This document shows, piece by piece, positions 49,131-60,229 of a DNA stretch of 64,000 bases. The position numbers were made by a program, and so were the translations under genes. The notes beneath the pieces were generated by a model. It saw only the letters and a list, made by a program, of their open reading frames with translations, did no database searches and had not been told where the DNA came from. The stretch's first letter is position 1. Each line of letters begins with the position of its first letter. Location: assembly GCA_003667245.1 (NCBI GenBank), contig RCNN01000066.1:1-64000 (forward strand). Direction: 5' to 3'. This stretch comes from Heterostelium multicystogenum. Lineage: Eukaryota > Evosea > Eumycetozoa > Acytosteliales > Acytosteliaceae.

Positions 49131-50412
49131 TTATAGTTTTTTAACAAATGTAGATAAATATTCTATTGTAGCTCTGTGACACCATCTGCTATTCCATTGG
49201 TTTCTATCGAATTTCGATAGGTATCCGAGATATTCTTCTTTCACAGTCTCAGGCGCGTGTTGTTTTCTTGTCAATGCCAATATGATGTTTTCATTTGACT
49301 TTATTTTCAGCAGTGGCAGTCTGCGGTGTATTGACATTGGGTCATTGTCGCTACTAAGCATCAATATAGGACGACACAATGATTCTATGTTGTTGATGCT
49401 TTTGTTGGCATCCTCATAGTATTCATCAACATTCTTGTAACCAAACATTTTCACAGTTGTCAGTTGATCGATTTCACGCAGTGATCTCGCTCTTTTTATA
49501 TCATCCATTGTTGTACCGATATTCTTTAATCTATCTTCGAATCTACTATAGTATTCTATCAGCTTCCTATGAACCAATGGAAAGTCAACAGCTCTATTTT
49601 TCACAGTTTCTGTATATTTATCAAAGCTGGCGCCAAGATCGACTGGATTCGAAATACAAACATGTGCAGTTATTGGCGAATTCTCTTTATATTTATATAA
49701 ATGGTTCAACTATATATTATTTGTTAAAGATATTATTAGTACAAGTATTGCTGATTGTTACAATACACATACGGCTATAGTTCCACCTGTATAGGTACCA
49801 ACACTAAATAATGGAGCATTTGGATATTTTTTGTTTAATATATTCAAGTACAATATTGAAGTCATCGGTTCTACATCCTGAACTATTGTTGGATGTTATT
49901 GGCAGTCCATCACAACCTCTGCTTCTAACTAAAACTGACCTGAATCCTTTGGATTCATAGGCAAATCTAGAGAATTTCTCAATATCATGGGAAACTCCAA
50001 ACAAACTACCAGTGAATATAATAATAGGTGTTTCATCAAGAATTGTACCATATTGATACCAATCCAAAGCAACAGTGCCACCATCCGTTTCATTTTTTAA
50101 ATAATTTCTATATTTATCATTAGTCCAACATGTTACTATCAATTTACATCTTTTCTATTATTACCTTTTTATTACATGGTATTTGTTAAAATAATTAAAT
50201 AGGTTTGTTTTGGCATTTGAAAATGGAAGATATTCATAGGTAGCACCATTTGGAATTGTTGGCAACTGTTCTAAACTGGAGCCAATACCAGTATGTCTAA
50301 TGATTTTACAGTTTGTTACATTGTAAAACGGTTGGAATAATGATGGACATTGTTCCAATATCTTGATATTTCTTTGGTTGTATTTAAAATATAAACATAT
50401 TTCTGAAGACAT
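49131..50412 (-). CDS. EMB8/YheT-type alpha/beta hydrolase, copy 1 (degenerate site)
   Basis: Exons are 50412-50165, 50107-49773 and 49709-49131; 386 aa after ignoring one base in the T6 at 49827-49832. First of three tandem paralogues with identical intron positions. Family hallmarks: TDGGTVALDW, ETPIIIFTGSLFG and SVLVRSRGCDGLP, as in the ABHD1/2/3-EMB8-YheT group, which act on lipid esters or phospholipids. In this copy the nucleophile elbow reads GTYTGG, with Tyr where the family has Ser, and the acid region is SSDNDP. The His loop usually reading GGHLGF is replaced by RKQHAPETVKEEYLGY, longer and without GGH. Catalysis as a normal esterase is doubtful. It may be a pseudoenzyme, or the elbow may be affected by a sequencing error. 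Confidence 0.8.
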
Positions 50413-51535
50413 AATCAAATATTGATAATAGGAGTAATATTTTAATTTCAATAATTATAGTATTTTTAACTTACAATTCGAATTTGGTTCTGTGTTCTTT
50501 AAATATTTATAGAAGAAATATTGAAATTCACCAAGTGAAGGTTAGCAGGGTTATAAATTGCAATTAATCATAAACTAATAATAATACTTCAGTGTTGTTT
50601 CATACATATGTAATTGACTTCATAACGGATTGGGAGAACCAGTTTTTTCGATTGTTCTGGTGGTAACAATTCCAATACGTTGATATGTAGTTGATAATTT
50701 TTGTTGGGGGAATTTCCTGTAACTTTATTCATAGTCAAATTCATTATAATGATATTATGGTGCTCACCTTTTTTTAGAACTAAACTCCAACTTCATATAA
50801 TATTACTTGCAATGACTTGACAAATTGATTTTTAATTGGTGTACTTCTGGTAATGGAATAAGTTTTACGGTGTTCTTTTTGTATCCATCCTCCCCTCTAT
50901 GGTTGTAGTTTAATTCTCAAACGAGTAGTAGTGTTCTGTAAATTTCATTATCTTTGAAATTGCTATAGAGATAAAGGTGACAAGTAATTAGGTATTTGTG
51001 TGTATTTATTTTTTTTTTAAAAAGAAAGTAACCCAGTGAAAAGAAAATAGACAGTTTCTCCATCTTAGTTCGTAAATTATTTTTAATTGTATTACTAATG
51101 ACTATTGTTTTCCCTTACATTCGAAACTATTATTTAAAAGATACTTTTAAATCTGATCATAAATAAAAGAATTTGCTTATGATTAGTAATTGTTGGTTGT
51201 GATTCATCATCATTCATTATTATTTTCGTTAACATTTTTTCTTTGAAATTGGTAGTAAACAATTATTATATTCTTATTTATATTTAATTTTGGAATCAAA
51301 TGAAGATTATTTTTAAACATTTCAATCTAGTTTAAATAAGGTTCAAACAAAACAAACAGTATCTAAATATCTATTTAAATTAAAAGTAAAACTCCCAAAT
51401 GAAATGGATTGGCCAACTAAATAATAAACTTTCCATTATTTATCTAAACAGTTAATGGGAACATATGTTTATAAAATGGATTTTTAATGATTTATTTATT
51501 CTTTATTAATGTTAAATATTTACAATTATTTACAA
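50413..51535. other. Spacer between hydrolase copies 1 and 2
   Basis: AT-rich. A purine/pyrimidine-mixed segment at 50600-50900 has no long ORF; a degenerate extra hydrolase copy was looked for by eye and not found. Confidence 0.4.
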
Positions 51536-52811
51536 TTATTTTACTTTTTTAACAAATGTTGATATATATTCTACAGCAGCTCGGTGGCACCAGTTCTCCC
51601 AGTTGTTTTTGTTGGAAATGAAACCTAAATGTCCACCTCTTTTTGTTAGCGCCAAAATAATGTTTTCATTGTTTTTGATTTTTTTAAATGGAAGTAGCTT
51701 GTAAGGTGAGATAAAGTCATCCTTTGCGTTAAACATCAAAAACAGGTTTCTTTAGATGCTCCAAATTATATGTACAGTTGTTGGCTGCATTATAGTAGTC
51801 ATCAGGGTTTTTGTAGCCAAACATCTTCACAATTGTAAGTTCATCTACCTCACGTATTGATTTAGCATTTTGGATCTTTTCAATAGTAGTTCCATACTTT
51901 TGAAGGCGGTCACTGAATTTGCTATAATATTTAACCAATAGTTTGTGTAATCCACGATAGAAATAATATTTTTTGAATATTCCAGATGTAAATGAATCAG
52001 AGCTAGCACCAACATCTATTGGATATGATACACAGACATAGGCGGAAATTGGTGAGTTTTCCTTATGTTTATATAAATGGTTTAGCTGTATAATTATAGA
52101 TAGTTTAGATTAGTATCGTTGTTAAATGATTTGTTATTTTGTGATCAATAGTTACACTCATCATAGATCCAGAGCAATAACCAACTATAAACAATGGAGC
52201 TTTTGGGTATTTCGATTTTATGTGATCGATAACCATTTCCAAATCGTCTAATCTACTTCCTGAACCACTTGTGTCCGCAGTAACAGGGATACCTGTACAG
52301 CCTCTATTTACAAATACAACTGATCTATAACCTTTGCTTTCATATGCATATTTTCCAAAATATTTAATATATGGTTCGTTGGTTCCACCCACCAAGCTAT
52401 GATTAAAGATAATGATTGGAGTTTCATCTGTATATTGACCCAAATCAAACCAATCTAAACCGACAGTTCCACCATCATTTTTATTAACTAAAAACTCCCT
52501 ATAAAAATAATCAGAAATGTTAAAACTTGATTCATGCTTACAATTTTTCATTATATTCTATATTACCTTTTGGTGTTCAAATGCAATTTATTTCTTATAT
52601 ACATAATAAAGTGTGTCATTGTGAATGGACTTGAGAGTAGGAGAGGTGGATCATAGGTTGCAGCATTTGAAATGGTCGGCATGGTGTCTATCTTATCATT
52701 TACAATGATTTCATTGTTAACATTGTGAAAGGGCTGGAATAATGATGGACATTGTTCCAATCTTTTTATATTATCTTTATTATATTTGAAAAACAAATTA
52801 ATTTCAGACAT
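51536..52811 (-). CDS. EMB8/YheT-type alpha/beta hydrolase, copy 2 (Cys at nucleophile)
   Basis: Exons are 52811-52567, 52498-52156 and 52085-51536; 378 aa after ignoring one base in A5 51738-51742. It shares DGGTVGLDW, SVVFVNRGCTGIP, a helical lid (SDRLQKYGTTIEKIQNAKS) and the C-terminal GGHLGFISNKNNWENWCH. The nucleophile elbow reads GYCSGS, with Cys in place of the usual Ser; the acid is in NAKDDFISP and the His in GGHLGF. The triad would be Cys-Asp-His, intact apart from the Ser-to-Cys change. Family knowledge predicts hydrolysis of lipid esters, perhaps at the ER or another membrane, although I see no membrane helix here. Tandem duplication with copies 1 and 3. Confidence 0.83.
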
Positions 52812-53726
52812 TCTTAGATTAATTCTTTTTTGTAATTTGATAATATTTATTTCTAGAATATATTGCTTCAAATCAAATTGAAACTATAGCTTTAAATCCT
52901 TGCATTTCATATAATAATTTGAGACTCAAAGTTCCTTTTGGAAATCAAACGGATCATTGCCATTACATGTAGCTATTTTTCAATGGTAGCATTACATTTA
53001 CCTTTTTTATATTATTGTACCATCTACCTAAGGCTTACATTCGTGTGCCACGAATTTTACAAAATTGTATCACTTCATTGACATTCCCCTTTACCTTGTT
53101 TTACTTAAAATTGGGCAACTTAACATTGCTTTACAATATATATTATTAATATGAATAATCTCTAATTTAATACAAGAACACTGTAGATATGGTAAATTAC
53201 ATTGTATGATAGTTTCTCAAATATATAATGAAATTATACCACTGTAATGAGATTATCTAATACGTCATTCATCCCCACAACTAGCATACCTTTAAATACT
53301 ATTACTAATAATTATGAGGATAAAATGTTAAACATAAGAATTATTTTTTGATAATCTGGTTGAACTATTATTATCAACCACACGTGATCACTCACATTCC
53401 AATCGATATTATAGATCTAAATTGATCTGGAAATTATTAATATTTTAGCAACTTCATTATTCTTGTTAAGGACATACAATGGCTTTCTATAAATTTTAGG
53501 ATCAGATCATAATCAATCTCATTAAATCTATATTGCAATATAAAATAGAATATCATTGATAGAGTAGTTTCATCTTTTTGTTTTTGATTGAAAATAAGAA
53601 AAAGTAGATGAGTCGGTTGTGTTTATTTAAATAAATATGTACAATTAATTGTAATTAATTTTAAAAGTCATTTTTTAATATGTATATATTGTGTGTGAAA
53701 GAATAAATAGTGTGTTGAATGTAATT
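52812..53726. other. Spacer between hydrolase copies 2 and 3
   Basis: AT-rich with no ORF of note. No duplicated promoter motif was recognised by eye. Confidence 0.4.
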
Positions 53727-55033
53727 TTATAGTTTTTTGACAAAAGTTGATATATATTCTACGGTTGCTTTGTGACACCAGTTCTCCCAGTTGTTTTTTT
53801 TGGAAATGAAGCCCAAGTGTCCTCCTTTCTTTGTTAGCGCCAAGATAATATTTTCGTTGTTTTTGATCTGTTGGATTGGCAGATTCTGGTAGGGTGACAT
53901 AACATCATCTCTTGAGTTGAATATTAAAATCGGTTTCTTTAGTTTATCGAAATTTTTTCGTAACTCTGCTGGCTTCTTCGTAATATTCATCTTCATTTTT
54001 GTAGTTAAACATTTTTGTTGTAATTAATCGATCAATTTCTCGAACAGATTGTGCCCTTTTTACATCATCTATTGTACATCCAAAATTTTTTAATCGATCT
54101 CCATATCTACTGTAATGCTTTACCATGCATTTTTGTAGTTCAAGATAAAAAAAATATTTGTGAAATGTAGTCGAAGTGAAAGAATCTGTACTCATTCCAA
54201 CATCCACAGGAGGTGATATACAAACAAAAGCGGTTATTGGGGTTTGTCCATCTCTCTTATATAGGTGATTCAACTATGAAAAGTGAGTTTCTGTTAATAA
54301 ATTGGATGAATAATTAATGTTTACTTGTATTTCTCCATACCCCAAGCATTGAACCAAGGCAATGCCCAACACTGAATATTGGTGCAATTGGATGCTTTTG
54401 TCTTATATAATCCAAAGCCATTTCGAAATCATCAATTCTGCAACCTGATCCGCCAATATCTGATGTTACTGGTGTTCCAGAGCAACCGCGGTTGATAAAA
54501 ACAACTGATCTATATCCTTTAGTGTCATAAGCATATTGTCCTAAATATTTAATATAAGGCTCATTAGATCCACCTAGCAGGCTGTGACTAAATATAATTA
54601 TAGGCGTTTCATCAAGGAAGTCTGTACCAAAATTATACCAATCCAGAGAAACTGTTCCACCATCTTTTTGATTAACTAGAAATTCTCTATATAAATATTT
54701 AAAGATAGATAGATATTTAAAGTATATTAATTATAAATATTTATTATTAAAAGTATTATTATAATATTTAATTATTACTTACCTATTTGATTTTAAGGAT
54801 ATCTTATTTTTTCTAAACATTATGTAATTTGTCATGGTGTATGGATTGGACAGTAAGAAGGGAGGATCATATACAGCTCCATTCTGAACGGTTGGCAGCA
54901 GTGTATTTTTATGATCACTAAGTGCATTGATTTCATTATTGGAATTGTAAATTGGTTGATAGAGTGAAGGACATTGCACCAATCGATTTATATTCTCCTT
55001 ATTATATTTAAAATATAATGATATTTCCGACAT
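53727..55033 (-). CDS. EMB8/YheT-type alpha/beta hydrolase, copy 3 (Cys at nucleophile)
   Basis: Exons are 55033-54783, 54686-54341 and 54273-53727; 380 aa after ignoring one base in T6 53953-53958. Closest to copy 2: LFKYN-like start (ISLYFKYNKENI), DGGTVSLDW, SVVFINRGCSGTP, elbow SVGHCLGSM with Cys at the Ser position, acid FNSRDDVMSP, base GGHLGFISKKNNWENWCH. Because copies 2 and 3 share Cys at the elbow and copy 1 has Tyr, the Ser was probably lost before or soon after duplication. Intron positions match the other copies exactly. It is predicted to be a soluble or peripheral hydrolase of unknown substrate. As written, the frame ends at 53944 with a second frame starting 53996. Confidence 0.83.
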
Positions 55034-56501
55034 TAATTGAAAGTTAGTTTTGTAGTTGAACTATATATTTAGAAAATATCCATTAGAAATTTGTAATCAA
55101 TTATATTTGCTATGAATAGAAACTACCAATATATTTACTTAAATCATTTAATATTTTCCAATAAAATTAATAATTGAAATCTATGGCAGCTATTTTAATA
55201 AGCATCATTCAAATTTTGAAATACTTTTTGGTGGAGTCCACGCCTACCATATTTCTAAACAAAGAAAAAGTTTCAATAATAAATTATATATTGATGATTT
55301 GCATAATGCTGCTATTGAGTGCAAATATTAATTTTTCAATTTATAGATAGAGGTATTGGGAGAAGGTATATTGATATCAAATATTCAGAAATGCAATGAA
55401 TTTAAATTAAATACTACTACACTCTATACACGACAATAATATTATTGTTCATTCATATTCATATTGATATTATTAATATTATTAATAGGATTCATTCTTG
55501 TTTCTATGGTTTTCATTCATTCATTCAAACATTCACTCAATCAGTCCATTCATTTGAATTTTTCAAAATCAAAAGAGATATTTATTCTTTCCATATTGTT
55601 ATTTCTGTAGTTGGTGTTGTCAATGTTAACAAGGTCCACACACATGTATCCACCACAGCAAAATTTAAACTCTATCTTTTAAATACATCATAAATGGAAT
55701 GGTGTGACAACTCACTGTGCCAATATTAAACCTTTTAGAGAATAACCATTAATTAATATTTATATTTGCATCTCTCACCCATTTTAATCGTTGCTTTTTC
55801 AATATCTGTCGACTGCACAAACACATGCTTAGTTTTAAAAACAAACACACACAAACACTAATACAATATACAGTAACAACACGTTATTGTTTATTATATA
55901 ATAAATAGATAAAATGAACTAATACATATATATATATATAATTGCTGTGTATAACCTCTATTTGTTTTTGAAATAAAATATCCAACTATTCTTTAATGAC
56001 TGTGTAGACTATGTTAATATTAATATTATTGGCTTTTCTTCCAGTGATACCATGGATTGTTGTTTCAAAAGAAAATTGAATGGGTAGAGTGTCGATGAAT
56101 ATACATATAATAGTTTTAAACCAATACAACATCATCTTTTATTGGATTTATACTAGTATATTTCCTATTTTAGAGTTGAATTCACAAATCCATTCCAATA
56201 CACAATGAAGAGCAAAGACACCAAACATTACATTTCTAATGATCTACAATTAGAGTTGAAGATTTGTTAACTTTAGCAATTTGACCTCTATCTCTATAAA
56301 CAGTAAACCCAATCTACAAGATGCTGTTGAAATCGTCAATATTCAATTAGGAATAGAGAATCTTATCAAGCTATCTTATCAATGGAAATACCAGTGACCA
56401 TTCTAAAGAAGAAGAGGAAGAAGAAAGAGTGTTAAGCAATTAGTCTTCATTAATACTCAACTTTGGGAAGCAAATGGGTAGGTGTAGTTTAAAAAGATTC
56501 T
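55034..56501. other. Intergenic region, no gene seen
   Basis: About 1.5 kb between two reverse-strand genes. The ORF at 55445-55693 reads as biased Ile/His/Phe sequence with no start context. CAAACACA repeats lie near 55815-55860 and a (TA)n run near 55925-55940. Confidence 0.5.
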
Positions 56502-57938
56502 TTAATTAAAGATGTTGGGTGAAGATGATGTGGATGTATGAGCTGTATCGTCGTCGTCTGTGATGGAAGTGTCACTGCTTGTATTGCTGGTATTTGTAGT
56601 GTGGACACTGTTGCTACTGCTTAGACTACTTCCTGTGCTGCCCGTGCTGCTGTTAAGTGCAAAGTGATTCAGTAGGGGGAGATAGTGAGCACGTGGAGAT
56701 GATGAGATTGGGGGTGAGTTGCCACCACCCAGCATCACAGAAGTTGTCGACTGAGTAGATGTGCTCAATGGATTCACACGTCTTGTAATTGTATTACTAT
56801 TATTGCTACTTATCACGTTGGTATTGATTGTGGAGCTTGAAAGATTCAATGGTGTATGACTGGCTATAGATGATGGAGGTGGATTTAATCCATTGGCTCC
56901 GTTGTTGCTACTTATGGTAATAGGTGAGATTACAATGGAATCTCTGTGTATATTGAAATGATTGCCTGTGGAGGTCGATGTTGTAGTTGTAGTTGTAGTT
57001 GTAGTCGTAGTAGTTGAAGTCGGTGTCATTCTCACTGGCCTAACTTGATATAATACACGGTTGACAATGTCTATAGGGATGTCTTCGAGTGGCGGAATTG
57101 ATTCAGGTAGGTAAATGTGACCAGCATCAGGCTCTGTCTGAGTGAACTCATCGCGGAGAGTATTAAGTGATTCAAATGGTTTGGTGATGATAAGGTTGAT
57201 ACAGAAATACACTGTAAAGCCAAATAATATACAAATAACCAGGTACATTGGTATAGCAATTGCCCAGTATTTACTAGGGTAGTAGTGTACACCCATTTCA
57301 GATAACATATATTCAGGTACAAATGCCCAGAGCAAATAGATAATATATCCAAGGAATGTAGTAATCCAATAGACGAATCCATATACTTCTGTATTGGCTC
57401 CTTTGGTTTTTGGTGGAGCTGGTGGTTGCTGTTGTTGTTGCGTTTGCTGTTGTTGCTGTTGTAGTGGTGGTTTTTGCTGTGAAGATGCTGCACTAGCAGA
57501 TGTAGTGACATCAGATATTGGTGTTGCATTTGTAGTTGACATTGAAGAAAATGTAGAGAGCGAGCCGCCTGATGATACAAGAGAGAAAGATGATAAGTTC
57601 TGTTGTTGCTGTTGCTGATGTTGCGTATTGACACCGGTACCTAAAAGCAAAGGCGATCCAATTGGAGATGTAGTTAATGAAATAGATTGTTGATGTTGTT
57701 GTTGGTGTTGTTGGTGTTGGTGTTGTGGAAGAGTGAAACCACCACCCGGACTTAAATTAAGTGAGGGTATCAAACTACCACTCGAAGAACCAACCAAAAT
57801 AGGTGACAATCGATTTAAGTTCATATTATTAACATTGCTATTGTTGTTGTTGATGTTTGATGCTGAAGAACCACCTCCACTACCTATGGTATGTTGCAAA
57901 GATGATTTCCTAACATGACCATATCTGTGATTATTCAT
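56502..57938 (-). CDS. pigP: GPI-GlcNAc transferase subunit P with low-complexity flanks
   Basis: Single long open frame, 478 aa from the ATG at 57938 (MNNHRYGHVRKSS); the frame stays open further upstream, so an earlier exon is possible. The core (about residues 185-300) is a PIG-P domain: VYGFVYWITTFLGYIIYLLW, MGVHYYPSKYWAIAIP and FGFTVYFCINLII, giving two membrane helices, then PESIPPLEDIPIDIVNRVLY, the conserved C-terminal motif. PIG-P is a subunit of the ER enzyme that moves GlcNAc onto phosphatidylinositol, the first step of GPI anchor synthesis. The N-terminal roughly 180 residues are Asn/Gln/Ser-rich (HQQHQQQHQQ, QQQQQQTQQQQQ), as is the C-terminal tail. The domain is normally about 120-180 aa, so the flanks are dictyostelid additions. 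No frame correction needed. Confidence 0.92.
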   Translation of the reverse strand: MNNHRYGHVRKSSLQHTIGSGGGSSASNINNNNSNVNNMNLNRLSPILVGSSSGSLIPSLNLSPGGGFTLPQHQHQQHQQQHQQSISLTTSPIGSPLLLGTGVNTQHQQQQQQNLSSFSLVSSGGSLSTFSSMSTTNATPISDVTTSASAASSQQKPPLQQQQQQTQQQQQPPAPPKTKGANTEVYGFVYWITTFLGYIIYLLWAFVPEYMLSEMGVHYYPSKYWAIAIPMYLVICILFGFTVYFCINLIITKPFESLNTLRDEFTQTEPDAGHIYLPESIPPLEDIPIDIVNRVLYQVRPVRMTPTSTTTTTTTTTTTTSTSTGNHFNIHRDSIVISPITISSNNGANGLNPPPSSIASHTPLNLSSSTINTNVISSNNSNTITRRVNPLSTSTQSTTSVMLGGGNSPPISSSPRAHYLPLLNHFALNSSTGSTGSSLSSSNSVHTTNTSNTSSDTSITDDDDTAHTSTSSSPNIFN

Positions 57939-58562
57939 CAGTTCAGTTGAAACGTTCAATAACTCTAATGTATTAATTGGTATGCTGACAATGCAAAGTA
58001 AGTAAAAAGTGGCATGTAACTGTGTGTGTTATTTCCTCAAAAAAATTAAAGTTAAGAATATAACTAAAAACCAAACTTTATTTATATTCTTAAAAACTAA
58101 CAAGATTTGCATATATTACTATCACACAAGTATGAAGCATATAGGAGGCTTTAGTCATTCCGTATATCTCCGCGCGTAGCAAAACCTTAGTCAAGAGACT
58201 TAAAAACAATTAAGTCAAATCATAGCTGAGTGAGGTTCATGAGGATTAATCAGCGATAAACTGGCAAACAAATGTCTATGACATAGACACGTGTCATAAG
58301 GCGTACTCTGACCTTGAACTTTGTAAATAAATTGTGTCATCAATATATTGTAAGAGTGGATAACTTAATGAAGCTAAGTGCTCAACCTGATTTGACAACA
58401 TATAAAACGTTACAGTTTTTTAAAAAATTAAAAACGTCGCTGAAGTGCTTTGATGTGAAATTCATTTCAGAGGCTGCTTTATTGAACTTTTTAAACTGAT
58501 CATTTATCAATTTGAAAGCCAATTACCATATATAATTGATCAGATTTAAAAACAAAGCTAAA
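57939..58562. other. Upstream region with palindromes and an unexplained GC-richer segment
   Basis: 58130-58335 is more GC-rich and mixed in composition than the flanking DNA (CCGCGCG near 58173). A 61-codon frame at 58314-58499 with ordinary composition (LSAQPDLTTYKTLQF) follows, but its frame is closed by TAG upstream and it has no ATG, so it could be an exon, a gene relic or chance. It may also contain a non-coding RNA. Confidence 0.35.
58273..58295. promoter_or_regulatory. Overlapping palindromes with CACGTG core
   Basis: TGTCTATG-A-CATAGACA (58273-58289) is a perfect 8-bp-arm inverted repeat. It overlaps GACACGTGTC (58286-58295), a 10-bp palindrome with an E-box-type CACGTG. The site lies about 270 bp upstream of the nicalin start. 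It is possibly a transcription-factor site; this is inference. Confidence 0.45.
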
Positions 58563-60140
58563 ATGAATAAGTCATGGCTCGTTTTGGCAATGTTGGCCGT
58601 TGCTTTCGTAACTTATTGCGAGGCCAAACAATTCGATGCATACAGAATGGTGCAGTTTGACTTGCCCAACAGCGCAGAAGGAGATAAAGCATACACAAAA
58701 GTTGGTCCAATAAGATCGATTCTTAATGCACCATCATTGGCATACAGATCACAGTTGGCAATTGAAGCCTATGAAAAGGCAACCGTTGTCATTGAAGACA
58801 GCGACTTCAATCTTTCAATTCTCAGACAGCTTTTGGAGGCCGACGTTGCAGGTATCGTCGTACTGTTGACCGCCGGAAAACAACACACTGCCAAGTCACT
58901 TGGCGATCTTCATCAACTTGGATCCATTGACATCAACGTACCATTGTACTTTGTCAAGAGTGAGGAATTCGATCGTTCCTATTTGGATAGCGACTATCGT
59001 TTGATTGTCACCGGACCATCTCCAACTCCAATTGCAACCCTCCCAATTACAAACTTGGATGGAATTCTTCGTGGACAAACCCCAGCAGAATCATATGTCT
59101 CACCAACCATTTTGGTAGTTGCACACTATGATTCGTTCGGTGTTATTCCAGGATTGAGTGGATCAGTAGGAAACGAGGCAGCAACTGGAGTCGTTGCCCT
59201 TTTGGAGTTGTCTCGTATGTTCTCTCGTCTCTACGCCAACGTCAAGAATCAAGGTAATCACAACATCCTCTTCTTGCTCAGCGGCGGTAGCGCTTTGAAT
59301 TTTGAAGGAACAAGAAAATGGCTTGATCAACAACCAATGATTGTTTCTGAATCAATCGAATTCGTGCTCTGTCTCGACTCGATCGGAGAGAAAGTCGATG
59401 ACCTCTTCCTCCATGTATCACGTCCACCCAAAGAAAACTCCACTCGTCAACTCTACAATGAGTTTACCAATGCCGCTTTGTCTTTCGACTCGAAGCTCGA
59501 GGTGGCACAAAAGAAAATCAACATTTCCAACCCAACCATCTTCTGGGAGCACGAAATCTTCTCACGTAAAAAGATCCCAGCCGTCACTATTTCACAGAAA
59601 TCCAGCCCACTCACCGCACAAAAGGCTAACATTTTTGATAGCTCTGTCGACATTGCTACTTTGAAGCGTAATATCAAGATCATCGCCAAGGCCTTGATCT
59701 CTCACATCTACCACAACGAACAAATCTCAAGCGAAATCATGTCTGGATCACTCGATATCAACGAAAGCTTCTTGGAATCATGGCTGGAGTCGTTAGCATC
59801 AACCTCCAGAATGTACCCCTATGCCGAACAGATAGCAGTAGCATCCGCTGCCAATGGAGAAGTAACACTACTACAGGGACTCGAGAGAATCATGAAGAAC
59901 AACCTGAATGAAGTCAACAGAGACACTGTCAAAATCGATCCAACAACAGCCAACACCTACTATCAACCATGGAAAGTTACCATGTCATTCTATCACGTCA
60001 AACCATTCACCTTTGATCTCTTGGTAGTTGTCGGAACCATTGTTTATCTTTTAGCAATCTATTTATTATTCAAAGGTAAAGAGGCAATCAAAGAGATTAA
60101 GCATTTCATTTCACCATTGATTAAATCAAAATCTAAATAA
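58563..60140 (+). CDS. ncln: Nicalin
   Basis: Single exon, 525 aa from ATG 58563 (MNKSWLVLAMLAVAFVTYC signal peptide); the longer start at 58536 would add nine residues before it. Collinear with nicalin: FDAYRMVQFDL, PTILVVAHYDSFGV, ALLELSRMFSRLYANV, GTRKWLDQ, EFVLCLDSIGEK, LHVSRPPKEN and, near the end, YHVKPFTFDLLVVVGTIVYLLAIYL (membrane helix). Nicalin is an ER membrane glycoprotein of the nicastrin/M28 fold that forms the NOMO-TMEM147-nicalin complex working with multipass translocons. The metallopeptidase ligands are incomplete: the second zinc Asp is replaced (GSVGNEAATG) and no EE pair is seen, fitting a non-catalytic member. Intact frame. Confidence 0.92.
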   Translation: MNKSWLVLAMLAVAFVTYCEAKQFDAYRMVQFDLPNSAEGDKAYTKVGPIRSILNAPSLAYRSQLAIEAYEKATVVIEDSDFNLSILRQLLEADVAGIVVLLTAGKQHTAKSLGDLHQLGSIDINVPLYFVKSEEFDRSYLDSDYRLIVTGPSPTPIATLPITNLDGILRGQTPAESYVSPTILVVAHYDSFGVIPGLSGSVGNEAATGVVALLELSRMFSRLYANVKNQGNHNILFLLSGGSALNFEGTRKWLDQQPMIVSESIEFVLCLDSIGEKVDDLFLHVSRPPKENSTRQLYNEFTNAALSFDSKLEVAQKKINISNPTIFWEHEIFSRKKIPAVTISQKSSPLTAQKANIFDSSVDIATLKRNIKIIAKALISHIYHNEQISSEIMSGSLDINESFLESWLESLASTSRMYPYAEQIAVASAANGEVTLLQGLERIMKNNLNEVNRDTVKIDPTTANTYYQPWKVTMSFYHVKPFTFDLLVVVGTIVYLLAIYLLFKGKEAIKEIKHFISPLIKSKSK

Positions 60141-60229
60141 AACCAATAACAATAATAATAATACTATAAACTAAACTAAACGAATCAATTGCTTTAAAGA
60201 GAATATATTTTGTTTATTAGTAGTTTAAT

